This document shows, piece after piece, positions 27,401-38,677 of a stretch of DNA of 64,000 nucleotides. The notes under the pieces are model-generated. The model saw only the letters and a program-made list of their open reading frames with translations, made no database searches and had not been told where the DNA came from. Source of the stretch: Trogon surrucura. Taxonomy: Eukaryota > Chordata > Aves > Trogoniformes > Trogonidae. The translations under genes were made by a program, and so were the position numbers. The DNA is taken from contig CM036626.1 in NCBI GenBank assembly GCA_020746105.1, positions 19,395,001 to 19,459,000 of the forward strand. The letters run 5' to 3'. Positions within the stretch are counted from its first letter, which is position 1, and every line of letters begins with the position of its first letter.

Positions 27401-28664
27401 CAGGTAATTATTATGTCAAGGTATTTTTTAGTACCATATTGCTTAAACGAGTGTAAATTTGTTCACATTTAAACTCTGAAATGCCAGAAATGGCTCAGGC
27501 TGTTGCCACTGCCAAGTATTCCCTGGCTCCTCCCTCCAACAAGAAGCCATGAGTAGGTAATAAATGGACCAGAACAAAGGGAGAGGAAATACACAACCCC
27601 TCACCTCAAGAAGTTAACGTATTTTGAATATTTTGCTAATTTGTTTACTATTTTACTTTTTCTCTCAGAGGAAATGTCAGGGTTGAATTTGTCCTTTTAC
27701 CTGTGCAAGTGTTTGCTGTATTCTTCATCTATAGAAAAGTTTAAAAGGGAAAATAGAAATGTAAACTGCCCCAGTGCTTTTAAAAACTTTAAAAATAATA
27801 ATTCAGTGACTACACTGTGAAATGGAACTATCCTTCCTGCTTTAACCTGCAGAGTAAACTAACATAACATGAAATCAATTATTGTACTAGACATATAAAA
27901 TCTGTCAGGTTTAATACTTAACTGCATTATCTCCCCTGAATGTTTGATTTCCAATCACCCACATGAAGTTCCAGAAATACAGCAATATCAGGCAGATTCT
28001 GGGGTAAGAAATGTGTTTGACTGTCCTAACTTACAAAAGCGAAATCTGGAATGAATAATGCACCCTGCAAACATGGCTCCTTTTTTAATCAAACATTTTT
28101 CGAGTCCCCTGAAGTAAAACAGAGTGCTAACTACAGAACAAATATTGAATTTCTATTCTGTGTTGTCATAATTGTGACACCATTTCATTTCTTTTTCAGT
28201 TTGTCCGGAACCAGCTTGGCTTTTAGCTGGAATATTATTCTCATCCTTTTCCATCTTTTTCCCTGTCTGTCTGTTTTTTATTGGTTTGAGGATTTTGTTG
28301 GGTTTTTTTTTTCTTTTCTTTGTGTGTGTGTTTCTCTGCAGAGGGAGAATCAGAAGCAGAAAAATGCTTTGACTTTCACAGCTCTTCTACTGTCTACCCC
28401 TAAACTTTATTATATACTTATTACACACAATGAAAATTATTATTAGTCTCTCTTCTGACATGTGTTTTATTATGCGACCTTGTTATGGCTACGATTGTAA
28501 TTTTACAATTTGCTCTGGGAGTGGTGACCACGGACAGCGAGCCCTTCATCTGAGAGCCCTAAAAATGATGGATTAAACAAGCATTTAGGATTGTGAAGTG
28601 CTAATGTTACAGTAATATGAGCTGTTTGAAACAGAGCTGGGACAACCGCCTGGTTGTAGAGTGG
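24460..28664. other. Unique noncoding DNA, no gene seen
   Basis: Contains the longest non-repeat open frame of the window (25187-25681, plus, 164 codons). That frame is Cys-rich and shows no motif, signal or family match that I recognise, so it is not annotated as a gene. The rest is AT-rich with T-rich low-complexity runs (for example 28290-28340). No RNA gene or transposon body seen. Confidence 0.5.
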
Positions 28665-29303
28665 AATCATAGAATGTTAGGGATTGGAAGGGACCTCGAA
28701 AGATCATCAAGCCCAATCCCCCTGCCAGAGCAGGAATGCCTAGATTATGCTGCACAGGAACGTGTCCAGGCAGGTCTTGAATGTCTCCAGAGAAGGAGAC
28801 TCCACAACCTCCCTGGGCAGCCTGTGCCAGGGCTCCGTCACCCTCACTGAGAAGAAGTTTCTTCTCGAGTTTAAGCGGAACCTCTTATGTTCCAGTTTCA
28901 GCCCATTACCCCTTGTCCTATCAGTGGTTGTCACCGAGAAGAGCCTGGCTCCATCCTCGTGACACTCCCCCTTGATATATTTGTAAACATTAATGAGGTC
29001 ACCCCTCAGCCTCCTCTTCTCCAAACTAAAGAGCCCCAGCTCCCTCAGCCTTTCCTCATAAGGGAGATGCTCCACTCCCTTAATCATCCCAGTTGCCCTG
29101 TGCTGGACTCTCTCCAGCAGTTCCCTGTCTCTCTTGAACTGAGGGGCCCAGAACTGGACACAATATTCCAGATGGGGTCTCACCAGGGCAGAGTAGAGGG
29201 GCAGGAGAACCTCTCTTGACCTACTAACCACCCCCCTTCTAATAGACACCAGGATGCCATTGGCCTTCCTGGCCACAAGGGCACACTGCTGGCTCATGGT
29301 CAT
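28665..29303 (-). mobile_element. CR1 retrotransposon, 5'-truncated (copy 1)
   Basis: On the plus strand it opens with AATCATAGAATGTTAGGGAT, the reverse complement of the CR1 tail, and runs through the 3' end of the second CR1 open frame to about 29303. It is a non-LTR retrotransposon truncated at its 5' end, as most CR1 copies are. The open frame is unbroken and the sequence is very close to copies 2 and 3, which points to a young insertion. It carries about 40 bases more at its 5' side than the other two copies. Confidence 0.95.
28740..29303 (-). pseudogene. CR1 ORF2 C-terminal fragment (reverse transcriptase end)
   Basis: About 187 residues correspond to the C-terminal part of the CR1 endonuclease/reverse transcriptase polyprotein. 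Visible blocks in order: [73 protein letters not shown] and [13 protein letters not shown] before the stop. The endonuclease domain and the catalytic FADD-type motif of the polymerase lie upstream in a full element and are missing, so the product cannot be active. The apparent start codon is internal and arbitrary. No stops or frameshifts interrupt the fragment. Confidence 0.9.
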
Positions 29304-32300
29304 AAGGAGTGAAAATTGTGACTCTGGCTCCTTTCTAGAAGAAAAGTCACCTTAGAGCCCGTTTCAAGAGTTTAAAGTATCTCAACAGTAAAACCAAATC
29401 AGTCCGTTGGATCTGGTTTGAAGCTCTCGGTCACTTGGTGGCTTTAGGGTATTGCTTCTAACACCAGCCACGTTACCTGCTCGCAGTCCCTAATAGCTTG
29501 GTACAAAGAGTGATAAAAGCAAGGAGCAAGAGAGATTTTTATCCTGGCATATTTCAAGCTGGAAATGATGATCCTAACGTGACACTTTCTCTGAAATGCC
29601 AACCCCATGTTTAGCTCTTAAAAAAAAATAATGGAAAGGAAAAAGATAAAAGATAAAGCACTATTTATCCTCGAGATCGACTCTCATTTTCTTTCAGAAA
29701 TTACGCTCTAGACAATAAATAATCGCTCTGTGCCAACAGGCCTGAGAATCTGATTTTAACTTTCAGGTAACATATTAGAGCTATAACCAAATCTGAGGAC
29801 TATTATCATAGCAAAATGACTGTAATGCTTCAAGGCAGTAACAGTCATCACCTTTTTATCACTCACATTACCATCAGGCCCAGAAACAATGAATTTCTTT
29901 AACATTATTCTACCATAACCTTTAACTATAGGCATTATTTCAAACATCTCAAATAATCCTCATGTGACACAGTAAAATAATATGCTTGCCACTCACTGCA
30001 CGCTGGAGTTTGCTAAGCCTAGATCAGTGCAAAAACTTAGGTCTGTTCTGTATATCATGAAAATGCATCTGTTCTTGCACTCGTGCTGTGGAATGACTTT
30101 TAAGCTGAAGGAACACCAATAAAAAATGCAAGGTTCATAAAAGTCTTGGGATGCTCTTTCGGTTATATCACCATTATAAAAGTGTCCTGCTTACCCGGTT
30201 TTGGGAGGGCTTTACTTGGCTGGCTCCCACATATTTTATGTGGAATGTACAGCATAAATATTCCACGGGTTCATTAGAAAACTGTGCTGGTGATATACCT
30301 TTCCAGTGTCCTCTGTGTTCTTTCATGAAATGTTTATTCCTGTTATAGCAAGTAGGTGCTAATGCATAATACTAGAACTATACACAGGCCATCTTGATAA
30401 ATAATCATGTGTATGCTCCAGTGATTTTGTGCATAAATGCTCCTATATCTAAGTTACTGCAGCCTTAGGCCCTGAATGGATCAAATTTGTAAAAACAGCA
30501 CTATATTTCTTACCTCTGTTGAACTGTATTATGATAGCAGTACCGGCGTTTATCTAGACTGTTGATATAGAGGTTTCCAGCCACACAAGCAATGCATATT
30601 GCATTATGGAATTTCATAATAAACTGCTTGAAATACTACCACAGAGAGAGGATCTTGCAAAACATCAAGGGAGCCCCGAGGCAGAAAGATTCCTATGGAG
30701 TACAGAGTGGTTTGGATCAGGTCCTTGGAGAATACTACCTCTACAATAACAATTTTGAAGAATTTAATTGTGACATCTCCAATGTCATCACGTCGCACTG
30801 AAAGACGGATGCTTTAGTTCAATGAAAGGTCTCAGCAGTACAGAGTAAGTTTTTGTTAAGGTTTAACTACTTCAAAGAATTTGAAAATGTTATTTCTATG
30901 ACATGAGGTACGGCTTTCAGCTGTACTAAAGTGCTTAAAATAATTGTGAGGATGCAAATTGGATAGAAGGGATTTGGTCCTTCAGCTCGGTGGGACTGGC
31001 TTGTGCTCCTTCTGTGGGAAACTTGCCCAAGAGATCTTTGCTTCCAGAAACAAATAATTTCCAGTTCAGGTCCCAGGGGGAAGATCCGTGATGTTAGGTG
31101 TGAATAAAAAAACCCAGCAGTTCTCCAAAGTTATCAGCTGTTCCACATCTCCTCTGCTGCAGCATACAGCTGGTGGCGATAGGAAAGTGCAATCTTAGCA
31201 AAACTAAATTTATTGGAATATTTAATTGCGTTGAAAGGAAAGGGATTCGAATGCAAAGGATTCAGGCGTAGGATAAGGAACAGTTATTCTTGTACTGAGC
31301 AAGCAAAAAGTTATTTGGCTTCTGGCCTAATTTTTCTGTGATTTCTTGTGTGACCTTTTACAAGCCACACACAGGCTACCCAAGGAAATCACAAAATTAT
31401 TTCCATTGGCTTCAATGGATGAGAGATTAAGGTCCTAATTTCTCTTTGAATCAGTTTTCTCATTAGTAAATTACCAACCTCAGAGCTTAATGTTTCCAGT
31501 GCTCTTCAGTATCCTTGAGGGGAAAGTGGTATTGGAATGTTAACTGTCCTTATTGCCAACAGTCACAGAGCATACAAATCTAGATTAATATGAGAATTTC
31601 GGTGGTGATGACAGCGCTGTGAAAGCTGTACCTCTGTTCCCTCTGCTCCAGAAGAAGTGGCAAGAGTCAAAGACCTTAAACATTATAGATAAAGAGAAAT
31701 TTGGTTTCTGAGGAGGTGCCTTGTATTTCCCACAGGTTTTCTCACATTTTAGGACAGATTTTCTTTTGCTGTCATCCTAAAACTCTACCGAAATACTTAT
31801 TCACAGAGTTAATCAGCAAGTTCACTTCACCCGGGTCTGAAATTTCCAGAGCTCAATATTCACTTTGTTTCAGCACTGAAGGCCTTAAAGCATTCAAACA
31901 GCGTTAGGAGCTCCAAGCTCAAGGAGAGGTAAAAGCTGGTCATGCTGGCTACCGGTCATCTTTAAATGCAAACGTCCGAGAGGAAATGGTGAAAATTTCA
32001 GAATAACCTTCCATGGAGAGGAAGTGAAAGACTGATGGAAAATTTGCCGGTGAGCTAATTATTTCAACGACGGTCAATTCTGGACACTAAAAAGGTCCAA
32101 GAGGAAAGCATTAAATTTGAGTGATAAAATGGGTTTATTTTAATTTGCTAGTTTGGATGTTCATTAACAATGAATGGAGTGTGGAAAATACTTGTCTATA
32201 GCTTGCAGCGTGACTTAGATAATAACAGTATTAACCTAGTCAGATTTCCCACCATCGTTGGTTTCTGTTGGATTGATTTTTGTCATAGGCTACTTTCATC

Positions 32301-35300
32301 GCCAAAAAAGGTAATGTTTAATATTGGTTAGAAGCCATGGCCTAGACCTGCTAGAGTATTTCAGTCTCTGTAGCTCTGATTTTTTGATGCACACATTTAA
32401 ATGAATGTCCTCGAAACCTCAGCTCAGATGTCACCAAGCCCTAGAGTCATTGGCAGCTGCCCTGGCTGTGCAGATGAGCTTGTGTCAGAGCAGATGTTCC
32501 CCAGCTGTGATGCCTGAAGGACCCAGCCTAATAGATATTGTGGTCTGGTCTTCATGCAAACCACAGACCCATAAACTCATTGGAATAGGGGTGGAAAGCA
32601 GATTTTTTTTCCAGGGTGGATGTTTTAATCTCTAACCACCAAGGCCACACTCACCGTGGAGCACTAAATCTTGCTTTGTGCCTGTGCTTGTGTGCAAAAG
32701 TAAAGACTAGGTAAATCTAGTTTTAGCATAAATCATTATTTGGAATAAATGCCTCATCTTGACACTGCACTCCAGAACAACCTAATTTTGCCATTGCCAA
32801 TTAAAAGCCCATCTTTGTTCTCACTCACATATGTTCGTTCATACCCACCCTTTCAAGCGAGCTGCATGATTCCAGGAAACTCTTCTTAGCCCTCAATGCA
32901 TATGATTAACCCAGCCTTTGAGCCACCAGTTATACAAAATTCCCCAGTGGCAGATTCAATTGCATCCTGGGTGAACAGGTGACTGCTGCTATGCATAAAT
33001 TCCATACCAAATGACTCCATCCCCTTTACTGAGGATAAATAGAATGGTAATTCTTAGACTGTGACAGATGGTGCAGATATTTTGGAAGACTTAGATGTCT
33101 AAGAGTTAAGGCAGCAGACAAACAATAGCTTTAAATACTTTAGTGACAGAACATTTAAATTGTGTGGAAGTCAGGATGGGCTTCAAAACTTGCCCAAGGT
33201 GCAAAATTAGGGTGTATGAGGTAGATACAGATACACAAGTCTAGGAAGATTGAAAGCACTTCTGATATGCCCATGTTACTCTCATCACTGGGATTATAGG
33301 TACCCACCAGTCTACATGACTGTTTTATTTTCTCTTGGTCAAAAATTCACCTCGGGGCACATTCTCAAGCTGAGTGGAGCACAGTGCTGCTCTCAGGAGA
33401 AACATATACAGGCTTGACTGGGTCTTCCACTTATTCCAATGGCATCACGACATGATATAAATCACAACCCTTCTTTCTTCTTACTATTACTTGGTATCGC
33501 TGGTGATGGAATATTATTATTTTCAGAAAAATGTTCATGTTCTGCCTGCCCAGCCTGAATGTCCCAGCTGGAACTGGTCAGGCTGAAGCCTCGAATCAAT
33601 CCTTCCTTTTAACAGTCTGGGGAGAAGACAAGCAGCTTTCTAAAAAAAAGTTACAGAGAAAAAACTCTGGCCAGCTAAAAGAATAAAAAGAGTACAAACC
33701 TAACACTCAGGCTCATTTATTCTGTTGCTTGCATTTCTATTTTATCGTGTTGCACATTAGGCACTTATTTTAGCCCTAAATGGAACACTGCACACCTTGT
33801 GCAAAAAGTCTGTTTGTAAATACCTGTCCTGTAAACATATCGACAGTCTCCTGGGTGAGGGGGTGGAGGTGTGTGTCCAGCAGCAGTTCTTGCCAATGAG
33901 TCCTTATAGCTTCGTCCCCGTGAGAACAGAATGTGCCTTTCCAGTAAATTAAAAGAGAAACCTCCATCCTCGCTGCGGAGTGTCGCCTGACGTGCTTGCT
34001 GATTTACTTCCTCTTATTTTTCATTCCATAATTCTTCTAGTCTGTGTTCAAATGATGTCATCCTGCATTTGTTTGATGGTTACCAATCTGGAAAAGCCAT
34101 CTACTTCCACCTTCATTATTATGACTGATATTTCTGCTGCGCTGTTTACTTGCTTTTAATCTACTCCAAGGCTAACGTTTCTTTTTGGTCCCATCCATAA
34201 GGAATTCAGCGATACCCTCCCCGCTATTCCCCACCTAGGCAGCGGGAACCTTTACACAACGACGAATCCTTTGCCTTACATTATTCTAACATTTTACCTT
34301 CTGATCTCGTGGCTCATCAAGAGCTGTGCAAACTACCACAGGGTAGTCGGAACAATTCTAACCGATTCCAGCCACAGCCGGAGTAAAATTAATTGGCCAC
34401 AAGAATAATTTCGAAGTAGCGCAAGAGATCATCAGCAACTTCTCAGCGTTATTGTTGTTATCCTAACAACAGTGCTGGATCAGTTCCCAGTCCCAGGGGT
34501 CAGCAGCCCCGGGAGTAGGGCAGAAACATTCCCAAGTTATTTCGAAAGCCATCGATTTTCAAAAATGTGCTGTGTTGGATTAAAGCTTGTCCCAACTATT
34601 CAGCCAGGTCATATTTCTTCCCCATCAGCGTTGTATATGTCATCTGTTGTTTCACCACCTGTTAATCCATCTGAGCTCTAGCTGTGGATTTGATTTATAA
34701 AGAAGCCTATATCTTACTCGTTTGCTCCGTGCGACCAGTATAGCTGTTTTTCCCATCGCTGCTTGTCTTTTCATGCTACATCCACTTATTAGTCCAAATT
34801 CTGAAAGACAGGAAAATATGAAAAATTTTATTCCCACAGCTGTCACTCACTTTCTTTTACCTTTTTACCGTGAGTTATTGAAATCACACTGACACAACAG
34901 AACGTTGTTCGCATACGTATTTCGATCTACAATTTGTCACCGCCCTCATTCATTGCTGTTGAAAATGCATTTTAACCATGAGGGATACATATGTAAACCT
35001 GGTGATTTGTGTTCATAATCAGCTAAAGTTACAAGGAATCTCCTGCTGTGGTTAGTCAAGTTAATGCAGACATGAGAAAAATCACTTTACCTGCAAGAGT
35101 TTTAACATTGTTATTTCTATTTCTTTGAAAATTCTGGGAAACATTAGCCGGATAAATGATGCCGTTTGATTAGCAAGCACGTTGCTTTCCTCAAACATCA
35201 GCTTTGTACTGTAAGCCTCAGCTCAAATAGGTTTGGTTTGTTTTTTTTTTTGTGGTGTAATCTTTTCTTTCTTTTGGCTATTTTGGCTTTGTGCCTGGGT

Positions 35301-37243
35301 ATGTCTGTTCTTCAGTTCTACTGCTATGTTCTAATATGCTAGCAATAAGTTTCCTTTTACTGGCTCATTTAACCTATGCAATAAAGATGCTTGTCATGTC
35401 ATAAGTTAAGCATTTTCCCTAGAAATTGCTATAGAAATTCTTATCAGACTGGACATTTCTATTGATTTTCGAATTGATATTAACAGCTCTGTTTCTGCCT
35501 TCTTTTTAACAATTGACTTTCAAACCTCCACAATTCTTGAAAGACATATTGTTAAATTGCAACGACCCCGCGTAACCCCGACCTGCTCTTTTTCTTCTTT
35601 TATCCCTCAGTGTTCTGCTACTCTAATAGCTTTTCTTCTGTTCTTTACAATTAGTTCACAGAAAATTAGAAGAGATAATGGCTAATGAACAACTGCCACT
35701 CACTGTCAGTGAAGTGCTGCAAACGAAAAGGCACTTTCAGAAGTCGGAGAAGTGAGATAACGTTATGGGGACAAAAAGCTGTCTAGAGTCGGGGGGGATA
35801 AAAACTAGGAGGAAACTGAAATTTTCTTTGCTCAAGACTCTCTTGAGACCTTGAGAATAGTTGTCTCTGTGCGGCACTCACTCACGTCAAACCTTGAAGA
35901 TCTTTTCTATCCCTCAATACAGTGAAATGACTCCGTCTTTATTTAGGCCAGTGATATGGTTAGAAATAATCTGATGATCTTTCATAAGCTTGTCTCAGAC
36001 CTTGTAAAAGCTGTGCGAAAAATTATTTCTGTTATTAAACCTGTGTAATATGGAAGTACCAATATTTATACCCTCGTCAATGAGTGCCTTCACCGATGCA
36101 CTCAGCATGGTGAGAGGTCCAGTTTATTCTTATTTTCACCAGCACAGACATCCACGGTGTCTACCACATTAGGATAATGATTTTCTGTGTATCATTGTTG
36201 CCTTCGTGCCCTCAAGATGAAATGAGCAAACAAAGTAAATGAACTAAAAACCATTTTGTTTTCAATGATCACTGAACAACATGGATCTCCTTCAAGTGAC
36301 TGGCAGCAATATTCTATGGCATTTCTGCAACAGTAATTTAACTGGCTTTAAAATACAGGATTCATACCTGAGCACCTTTGAGAAGTGCATAGGTGCCTAA
36401 CTAATAAGTGTGCCAGCTGTGATCTTTTTGCTTTCTGAGTTTGCTTCTATATAATTTGTATTCATGTTATACTACTCAGCACTTTGGGCCTTCTTTGTGA
36501 GTATGGAGATGCATTTTTTTGCCACTGTTAAGTTGGGTGAGGATAGATGCCAAGGTCTCATTTTTAAAGCTCGGTAAAAAGCATGAGGTACAAGTATTTG
36601 CCTATGTAGACCTTATATATTTTGTTATTTTGTTTTGTTTTTTGTCTTTTAACCTGGGGTTTGGAGAAGCCAAAGCAGTTTTTGTGAATAAGATAGAACC
36701 AGAATATCAATTTAAGAAGTAACATTTCAGCAATAATGAAGAATAATCTCACTTTGGTAATCTGACTATACTCCTAGAGTGCACAGTGAAACTGAAGGAC
36801 CTTTTATTCTAATTTTCTTTTGGATCTAAAAATAGTCACATCAAACTTAAAGCGGTTACTTTCGGAATAAGATCCCGTACAGGATAAAACTCTCAAGCAG
36901 GATGTTTCTATTACTTCCAAAATAACCAAGCTGAGTCAGAAGCATCCTGAATGTGGTTTAGAATGCTGTTTGTCTTCATCTAGGAAAAAGATCAATTCTG
37001 TTGTGGAAACACAGTGCACAGCATGGGATCGCACTAATCAATTTAAGCAGGCCTTGGTAAAACTACCTGCTACTCTTCAATCCAGCAGCATCAAAGCTAA
37101 TTAATACTATACTCAGCTTTAATGAATGTATTAGTGTTAATATTTGTGTCTAAGCTACTCGTGATGTAATAATCCTATCGCATTTGCATTATGAACAGGA
37201 CAGGTATGTGCCTTTGTGGTGATTGATCATAAAACCTAGTAAG
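29304..37243. other. Unique noncoding DNA, no gene seen
   Basis: Eight kilobases with only short random-looking open frames (none above about 75 codons), no RNA gene and no well-preserved transposon. Degenerate traces of an ancient interspersed repeat motif (TTGGCTTCAATGG-like) occur near 31400-31435 and 33425-33465. A T-rich tract is at about 35238-35262. Parts of 32-36 kb keep a low-CpG, TAAT-rich composition common in gene deserts. Confidence 0.55.
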
Positions 37244-37248
37244 CTAGA
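37244..37248. repeat. 5-bp target-site duplication, left
   Basis: CTAGA directly precedes the LTR start TGTCCTGG and is repeated at 38673-38677 directly after the LTR end TTTAGCA. A five-base duplication fits ERVL-type integration. Confidence 0.8.
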
Positions 37249-37394
37249 TGTCCTGGTTTGAGAGCCCCAGGATGAAAGGTCTCTGGGGCTCCTGGCACTG
37301 GTGACAATCACAGTAGGGCAGGTGGGAGGCAGCTGTGCCACTGGGGAGGAGACCCAAATGGACCTATCGCAGTGTCCCTTCCCATGGTGCTCAG

Positions 37395-37402
37395 TATAAA
37401 AG
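37395..37402 (+). promoter_or_regulatory. LTR TATA box (copy B)
   Basis: TATAAAAG at the same place in the LTR as in copy A. The CCAAT-like site upstream is altered here (ACCTATCGC in place of ACCAATCAC), which may weaken the promoter compared with copy A. Confidence 0.55.
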
Positions 37403-37811
37403 TGCCCCTGAGAAGCGCACTGGGGTCTTTGTTACCTGCTGAGCTGGAAGAATTGCTGTGGATTATTTGTCATCTCTCCCTCTGCTGCTGGTGTTCCTGT
37501 CTCCTGTTTTCAAGCTGCGGAGGAGCACCGTTCGTCAGGACAGGTTGTCTTCTCCTGCCTCCCTGGGTGGGAGGTGCACAGCTCCTTTTCTGTGGTGGTG
37601 GGTTTGGTGTTTGTTTTGCTTTTGAGGGGTTTTTTTGTAGGAGAGGTTTTTTGTTTAGTTGGTTTTTTTGAGGAAGGTGGGCTGTCATTGGGACTCTGGG
37701 CTTGGTCACGCCCATCTACTCTTAAGTCCAGTCTGGGACCAAGTTGTCATCCAGGGGGTGTGGATTCCCTTTTAACCAATTCTCTTGTATCTTTGAAATA
37801 TATTTGTTTTC

Positions 37812-38348
37812 TTGTGTAACAAGGCCAATGGAATCCTGGGGTGTATTAGAAGGGGGGTGGTTAGTAGGTCGAGAGAGGTTCTCCTGCCCCTCTACTCTGC
37901 CCTGGTGAGACCCCATCTGGAATATTGTGTCCAGTTCTGGGCCCCTCAGTTCAAGAGAGACAGGGAACTGCTGGAGAGAGTCCAGCACAGGGCAACTGGG
38001 ATGATGAAGGGAGTGGAGCATCTTCCTTATGAGGAAAGGCTGAGGGAGCTGGGGCTCTTTAGTTTGGAGAAGAGGAGGCTGAGGGGTGACCTCATTAATG
38101 TTTACAAATATATCAAGGGGGAGTGTCAGGAGGATGGAGCCAGGCTCTTCTCGGTGACAACCACTGATAGGACAAGGGGTAATGGGCTGAAACTGGAACA
38201 TAAGAGGTTCCGCTTAAACTCGAGAAGAAACTTCTTCTCAGTGAGGGTGACGGAGCCCTGGCACAGGCTGCCCAGAGAGGCTGTGGAGTCTCCTTCTCTG
38301 GAGACATTCAAGACCTGCCTGGACACGTTCCTGTGTGGCATAGTCTAG
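37812..38348 (+). pseudogene. CR1 ORF2 C-terminal fragment (copy 2)
   Basis: About 178 codons of the CR1 reverse transcriptase C-terminal region, with the same block order as copy 1 ([45 protein letters not shown], then the stop after FLCGIV). The first few residues come from flanking LTR or filler sequence. It lacks the endonuclease and polymerase catalytic motifs and is not functional. No internal stops. Confidence 0.9.
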
Positions 38349-38432
38349 GCATTCCTGCTCTGGCAGGGGGATTGGACTTGATGATCTTTTGAGGTCCCTT
38401 CCAATCCCTGACATTCTATGATTCTATGATCT
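37818..38432 (+). mobile_element. CR1 retrotransposon nested in LTR (copy 2)
   Basis: The match to CR1 starts at about ACAAGGCCAATGGAATCCTG and ends with ATTCTATGATTCTATGAT. It is 5'-truncated and in the same orientation as the host LTR. Comparison with the intact LTR at 20.6 kb shows that the LTR continues on both sides. About 15 bases before the CR1 match (37803-37817) are not explained by either element. The open frame is intact and close to copies 1 and 3, so this is a young insertion that postdates the LTR. Confidence 0.95.
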
Positions 38433-38433
38433 G

Positions 38434-38537
38434 TATATAGTTTAACATCTTTATTGTTGGTATTATTGTAATTTTTTTTCATTATATATAGTTTAACTTC
38501 CTTATTCTTTGTATTATTTTTATTTTTTTTTTCATTA
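38434..38537 (+). repeat. 52-bp tandem duplication inside LTR copy B
   Basis: Two adjacent units, 38434-38484 and 38485-38537, each open with TATATAGTTTAAC and close with TTTTTTTTCATTA. The matching place in LTR copy A holds one unit (near 21150-21195). The duplication lies immediately after the CR1 tail. Confidence 0.75.
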
Positions 38538-38672
38538 TACTGGTTCAAGGATTTTTCAACCTCAAAGTCTCTCTCTCCCTGGTTCCCCTGTTATCCTTCC
38601 CTGGGAGGGTGGTGGGGGGATCGTAGAGAGCATCTGTCAAAGTTTAGTGGCTGGCCCAGCTCAACTTTAGCA

Positions 38673-38677
38673 CTAGA
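38673..38677. repeat. 5-bp target-site duplication, right
   Basis: CTAGA directly after the LTR terminal CA, matching 37244-37248. It fixes the LTR boundaries. Confidence 0.8.

Larger units (their letters stand above)
37249..38672 (+). mobile_element. Solo LTR, ERVL-like, copy B, interrupted by CR1
   Basis: The element begins TGTCCTGGTTTGAG and ends TCAACTTTAGCA, the usual TG...CA retroviral LTR ends, and is bounded by CTAGA duplications. The LTR portions are 37249-37817 and 38433-38672, about 810 bases without the insert. TATAAAAG lies at 37395-37402. It aligns collinearly with 20630-21324, giving an uninterrupted reference. A CR1 sits between the GAAATATATTTG and CTGTATATAG parts. There are no internal retroviral genes, so the provirus recombined to a solo LTR or only the LTR is present. 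Confidence 0.9.

Noticed and set aside
28285..28345. GT/T-rich runs here and at 22888 and 58620 as related transposon ends
   Set aside because: Similarity is only low-complexity composition, with no shared unique sequence around it.
28887..29219. 110-codon frame opposite the CR1 coding strand, also present opposite copies 2 and 3
   Set aside because: Shadow of the CR1 reverse transcriptase frame on the other strand; repeats only because CR1 repeats.
28655..29310. GAGTG on both sides of CR1 copy 1 as a target duplication
   Set aside because: Only five bases, imperfectly placed, and CR1 usually leaves no reliable duplication; chance is likely.
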